Source: Paenibacillaceae bacterium UBA6304 (GTDB lineage: Bacteria > Bacillota > Bacilli > Paenibacillales > Paenibacillaceae). From it: DNA of 7,960 bases. The DNA lies in NCBI GenBank assembly GCA_002439285.1, contig DJTQ01000325.1:961-8920 (forward strand), given 5' to 3'. Every line of letters starts with the position of its first letter. Within the stretch, counting starts at the first letter, position 1. This document shows positions 6,216-7,960 of the stretch, piece after piece. The translations under genes were made by a program, and so were the position numbers. The notes under the pieces are model-generated. The model searched no databases. It worked only from the letters and a program-made list of their open reading frames with translations, and was not told the origin of the DNA.

Positions 6216-6734
6216 ATGAGTCGGCATCAACATAAACGTAAACAAGGTACAAATATGTGGTTTTTCGCCCTGCAAATCGGTTTCTTTGCCGGTTTGATTT
6301 GGGGGGCTGCCCAAGGCCTGTTTTATTATCTGCGCTTCACTTCCGTTGTTCCGGGATATTTGGTGGAGCCCTTCTTTAAACATCAATTCTTGCAGACACA
6401 AGGAGGTTACTATCTCGGTCTGCTGTTTTTCATTCTGTTCTCCATCCTTGCCACGCTGATTTACGTGTTCGCTTTTCGGAAGTTGAAGGGGCCGGTTCCC
6501 GGTATGGTTTACGGAATAGTCTGGTGGGGACTTATATTCCTCGTGTTTGGTCCGATGCTACAAATGACATCTCCACTTCGAGAGTTGTCCTTCAATACCG
6601 GATTTAGCGAATTTTGCCTGTTTCTGTTGTGGGGCATGTTCATTGGATATACAACGGCCGAAGAATTTACGAACGAAAGAACCCGCGAGCCCAAGCAAGC
6701 CCGAAAGCCAGAACCCGAGGGAGCTCTTCACTAA
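6216..6734 (+). CDS. yqhR: Conserved membrane protein YqhR
   Basis: A 172-residue membrane protein of unknown function. A basic N terminus (SRHQHKRKQ) is followed by four hydrophobic segments at residues about 15-38, 65-88, 94-117 and 129-147. A polar tail rich in Glu, Arg, Lys and Pro follows (TNERTREPKQARKPEPEG). The blocks GLIWGAAQGLFYYLRFT (26-42), GMVYGIVWWGLIF (96-108) and LLWGMFIGYTT (137-147) resemble YqhR of Bacillus as I recall it. Position between yqhQ and aroQ is the same as in B. subtilis. The ATG at 6216 has AAAGGA 8 bases upstream (6202-6207); an overlapping ATG at 6212 opens only seven codons in another frame. The basic N terminus and tail suggest both ends are cytoplasmic, consistent with an even number of membrane passes. 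Confidence 0.88.
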   Translation: MSRHQHKRKQGTNMWFFALQIGFFAGLIWGAAQGLFYYLRFTSVVPGYLVEPFFKHQFLQTQGGYYLGLLFFILFSILATLIYVFAFRKLKGPVPGMVYGIVWWGLIFLVFGPMLQMTSPLRELSFNTGFSEFCLFLLWGMFIGYTTAEEFTNERTREPKQARKPEPEGALH

Positions 6735-6745
6735 GGAAAAAGCTA

Positions 6746-6773
6746 TTCAACATCCGCTAACCTATGTTAAAAT
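6746..6773 (+). promoter_or_regulatory. Candidate extended -10 promoter of aroQ
   Basis: TGTTAAAAT (6765-6773) is an extended -10 element (TGn plus TAAAAT, 5/6 match). TTCAAC (6746-6751) is a weak -35 at 16 bases. It would start a transcript near 6780, leaving a leader of about 78 bases before aroQ. There is no GC-rich terminator after yqhR; only an AT-only pairing AAAATAA/TTATTTT (6769-6789) is present. Confidence 0.45.
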
Positions 6774-6810
6774 AATTTTTGGTTATTTTTACAGTGCGTG
6801 TTCCAAAACC

Positions 6811-6836
6811 GGGGTCTTCAGCTCTTGAACGACCTT
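6811..6836 (+). other. Hairpin in the aroQ leader
   Basis: GGTCTTCA (6813-6820) pairs with TGAA (6826-6829) and GACC (6831-6834) around loop GCTCT, with one bulged C at 6830 and possible G-T extension at the base. Only three T follow, so it is a poor terminator. It ends 6 bases before the ribosome binding site of aroQ and could influence leader structure. Confidence 0.4.
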
Positions 6837-6841
6837 TGAAC

Positions 6842-6849
6842 AGGAAGGG
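6842..6849 (+). promoter_or_regulatory. Ribosome binding site that fixes the aroQ start
   Basis: AGGAAGGG ends 8 bases before the ATG at 6858. The in-frame GTG at 6849 overlaps this site, so it cannot be its start; the ATG also gives the usual AroQ N terminus. Confidence 0.75.
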
Positions 6850-6857
6850 TGAGCAGG

Positions 6858-7304
6858 ATGTTTCGCATCCTAGTGCTGAACGGACCGAATTTGAATATGC
6901 TCGGAATTCGTGAACCGGGGATTTATGGCTCCGAAAGTCTGAGCGATATTGAAAACAGGCTGAAGAAACTCGCGAAAGAGGATGGGATCGAGCTTTCGTT
7001 CTACCAGTCGAATCACGAGGGTGCATTGATCGATCGAATCCATGCAGCGCATGGGAATTGCGACGGAATTTTGATCAACCCCGGAGCATTGACTCATTAC
7101 AGCTATGCGCTTCGGGACGCGCTTACCTCAGTCGGCATCCCGACGGTCGAAATTCATCTGTCCAATATCCATACCCGCGAACCATTCCGGCATCATTCAG
7201 TAATCGCCCCTGTGGCGGTAGGCCAGATTGCCGGGTTCGGCTCATTCGGGTATGACATGGGCTTGAAGGCGATTGTGCGCCATTTGAGTGATCACCAGGG
7301 CTAA
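6858..7304 (+). CDS. aroQ: Type II 3-dehydroquinate dehydratase
   Basis: A 148-residue cytoplasmic enzyme of the shikimate pathway that converts 3-dehydroquinate to 3-dehydroshikimate by anti elimination of water. The family acts as a dodecamer. All functional blocks are present: [13 protein letters not shown] (4-16), the mobile lid loop REPGIYG with R18 and the catalytic tyrosine Y23, FYQSNHEG (48-55), [17 protein letters not shown] (73-89) with N74 and H80, [18 protein letters not shown] (97-114) with H100 and R111, and [15 protein letters not shown] (122-136). N11 corresponds to the asparagine that helps stabilise the enolate. Length is normal for the family (about 145-150 aa). It is called YqhS in B. 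subtilis, where it also precedes the yqhT peptidase gene. The 47-base gap to that gene has no terminator, so the two are probably co-transcribed. Confidence 0.97.
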   Translation: MFRILVLNGPNLNMLGIREPGIYGSESLSDIENRLKKLAKEDGIELSFYQSNHEGALIDRIHAAHGNCDGILINPGALTHYSYALRDALTSVGIPTVEIHLSNIHTREPFRHHSVIAPVAVGQIAGFGSFGYDMGLKAIVRHLSDHQG

Positions 7305-7351
7305 ATGTCCGGCGCACACCGCATGAAGTCGAACATGAAGGAGAGTTTATT

Positions 7352-7960
7352 ATGGCGAACACACGTGTTATCGGGCTTCGCGCAGCAATGGAGCATCAGC
7401 ATATCGAGGCCGTCTGGATTACCGGTGAGGTGAACCGCCGCTATTTGACGGGATTTACCGGATCATCAGGATATGTGTTGGTTACGAAGCAACAAGCTTA
7501 TTTGCTGACGGACTTCCGCTATACGACCCAAGCAGCCGAGCAGGCCGTCGGATTTAAAATCGTGGAGCACGGGGCCTCCGTAACGGAGAGTCTTAAACAG
7601 CTTCTAGCTGCAGAAGGCATTACCCGGCTTGGTTTTGAGGAAGAAAATGTGGTATTCTCCACTTACCGTGCGTATGAGCGCGAACTTCAGCCATGCGAGC
7701 TTGTACCCGTGGCTGGACTGGTGGAAGGTTTGCGCCAGATCAAAGACGATAGCGAGCTGTCATTGATGAAAGCGGCGGCAGATTTGGCCGACCGGACCTA
7801 TTTGCACATGCTCGAATTGCTTAGACCGGGCGTCACGGAATGGGATATGGCGCTGGAACTGGAGACTTTTATGCGTAAAAACGGCGCATCGGGTACTTCT
7901 TTCGAAACCATTATCGCATCGGGTGTACGTTCAGCTATGCCGCATGGGGTAGCGAGCAGC
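7352..7960 (+). CDS. Xaa-Pro aminopeptidase, M24 family, YqhT-like (5' part)
   Basis: The first 203 codons of a gene that runs off the right edge. The product is an M24 (pita-bread) metallopeptidase that removes N-terminal residues preceding proline; usual length is about 355 aa, so a little over half is seen. Residues 1 to about 130 are the creatinase-type N-terminal domain, with TGEVNRRYLTGFTGSSGYV (24-42), LLTDFRYTTQA (51-61) and LGFEEENVVF (93-102). The catalytic domain starts near residue 133 (KDDSELSLMKAAADLADR) and includes GASGTSFETIIASGVRSAMP (178-197) with H198, the conserved substrate-binding histidine before GVAS. The metal ligands (two Asp, His, two Glu) would lie beyond the window. 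The ATG at 7352 has AAGGAG at 7338-7343. In B. subtilis yqhT (papQ) is followed by efp, which can be expected next. Confidence 0.93.
   Translation, partial: MANTRVIGLRAAMEHQHIEAVWITGEVNRRYLTGFTGSSGYVLVTKQQAYLLTDFRYTTQAAEQAVGFKIVEHGASVTESLKQLLAAEGITRLGFEEENVVFSTYRAYERELQPCELVPVAGLVEGLRQIKDDSELSLMKAAADLADRTYLHMLELLRPGVTEWDMALELETFMRKNGASGTSFETIIASGVRSAMPHGVASS

Noticed and set aside
6069..6401. A 110-codon - strand frame ending directly before the yqhQ TTG start
   Set aside because: It covers the divergent gap and the 5' half of yqhR, and its translation has no recognisable family features. Its stop at 6071-6069 only shows that yqhQ cannot start further upstream.
6769..6789. AAAATAA/TTATTTT pairing as a yqhR terminator
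   Set aside because: The stem has only A-T pairs and overlaps the likely aroQ -10 box; stability would be very low.
6849..6857. GTG start for aroQ at 6849
   Set aside because: The GTG overlaps the ribosome binding site; the ATG at 6858 has correct spacing and the usual N terminus.
1..7960. CRISPR array, tRNA or rRNA genes, insertion sequences, attachment sites, toxin-antitoxin pairs
   Set aside because: I saw no regularly spaced repeats, no cloverleaf-like sequence, no transposase or integrase motifs, and no small gene pair outside the conserved cluster.

Overview
The window reads as an ordinary, gene-dense chromosomal segment of a low-to-mid GC Firmicute, most likely Paenibacillus or a close relative. 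This rests on strong AAGGAGG-type ribosome binding sites, use of GTG and TTG starts, a B. subtilis-like MntR and CcdA, the conserved yqhO-yqhP-yqhQ-yqhR-aroQ-yqhT gene order, and a secreted glycosidase with a 'copper amine oxidase N-terminal-like' domain of the kind common in Paenibacillus. The genus is an inference; no marker gene fixes it.

Left part (1-1847, + strand): the 3' end of a metal ABC transporter permease of the ABC-3 (ZnuB/AdcB) type, then ccdA, a thiol-redox membrane protein for cytochrome c maturation, then mntR, the manganese-sensing repressor with all six expected metal ligands. A clear intrinsic terminator follows mntR.

Middle (2018-4730, + strand): a secreted two-domain GHL10/DUF187 glycosidase related to YngK and DigH, probably acting on cell-wall glycan, then a patatin-like phospholipase (YqhO type). 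A long imperfect hairpin lies between them. Its 3' arm contains the only visible Shine-Dalgarno sequence of the patatin gene, so it can be read either as a terminator or as a translational control element.

Right part: on the - strand is a two-gene unit, yqhQ (DUF1385 membrane protein, TTG start) followed by yqhP (small membrane protein, GTG start). It converges on the patatin gene with a 4-nt overlap of stop codons. Divergent to it on the + strand are yqhR (membrane protein), aroQ (type II 3-dehydroquinate dehydratase) and the first 203 codons of a YqhT-type Xaa-Pro aminopeptidase that runs off the window.

The genes fall into three loose themes: metal uptake and sensing (permease, MntR), envelope work (CcdA, the secreted glycosidase, patatin, YqhP/Q/R) and core metabolism (AroQ, peptidase). 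I found no mobile element, CRISPR array, tRNA or rRNA. The least understood part is the yqhO/P/Q/R neighbourhood, which is conserved but poorly characterised. No stretch longer than 300 bases lacks a gene; the five largest gaps (85-170 bases) are described individually.
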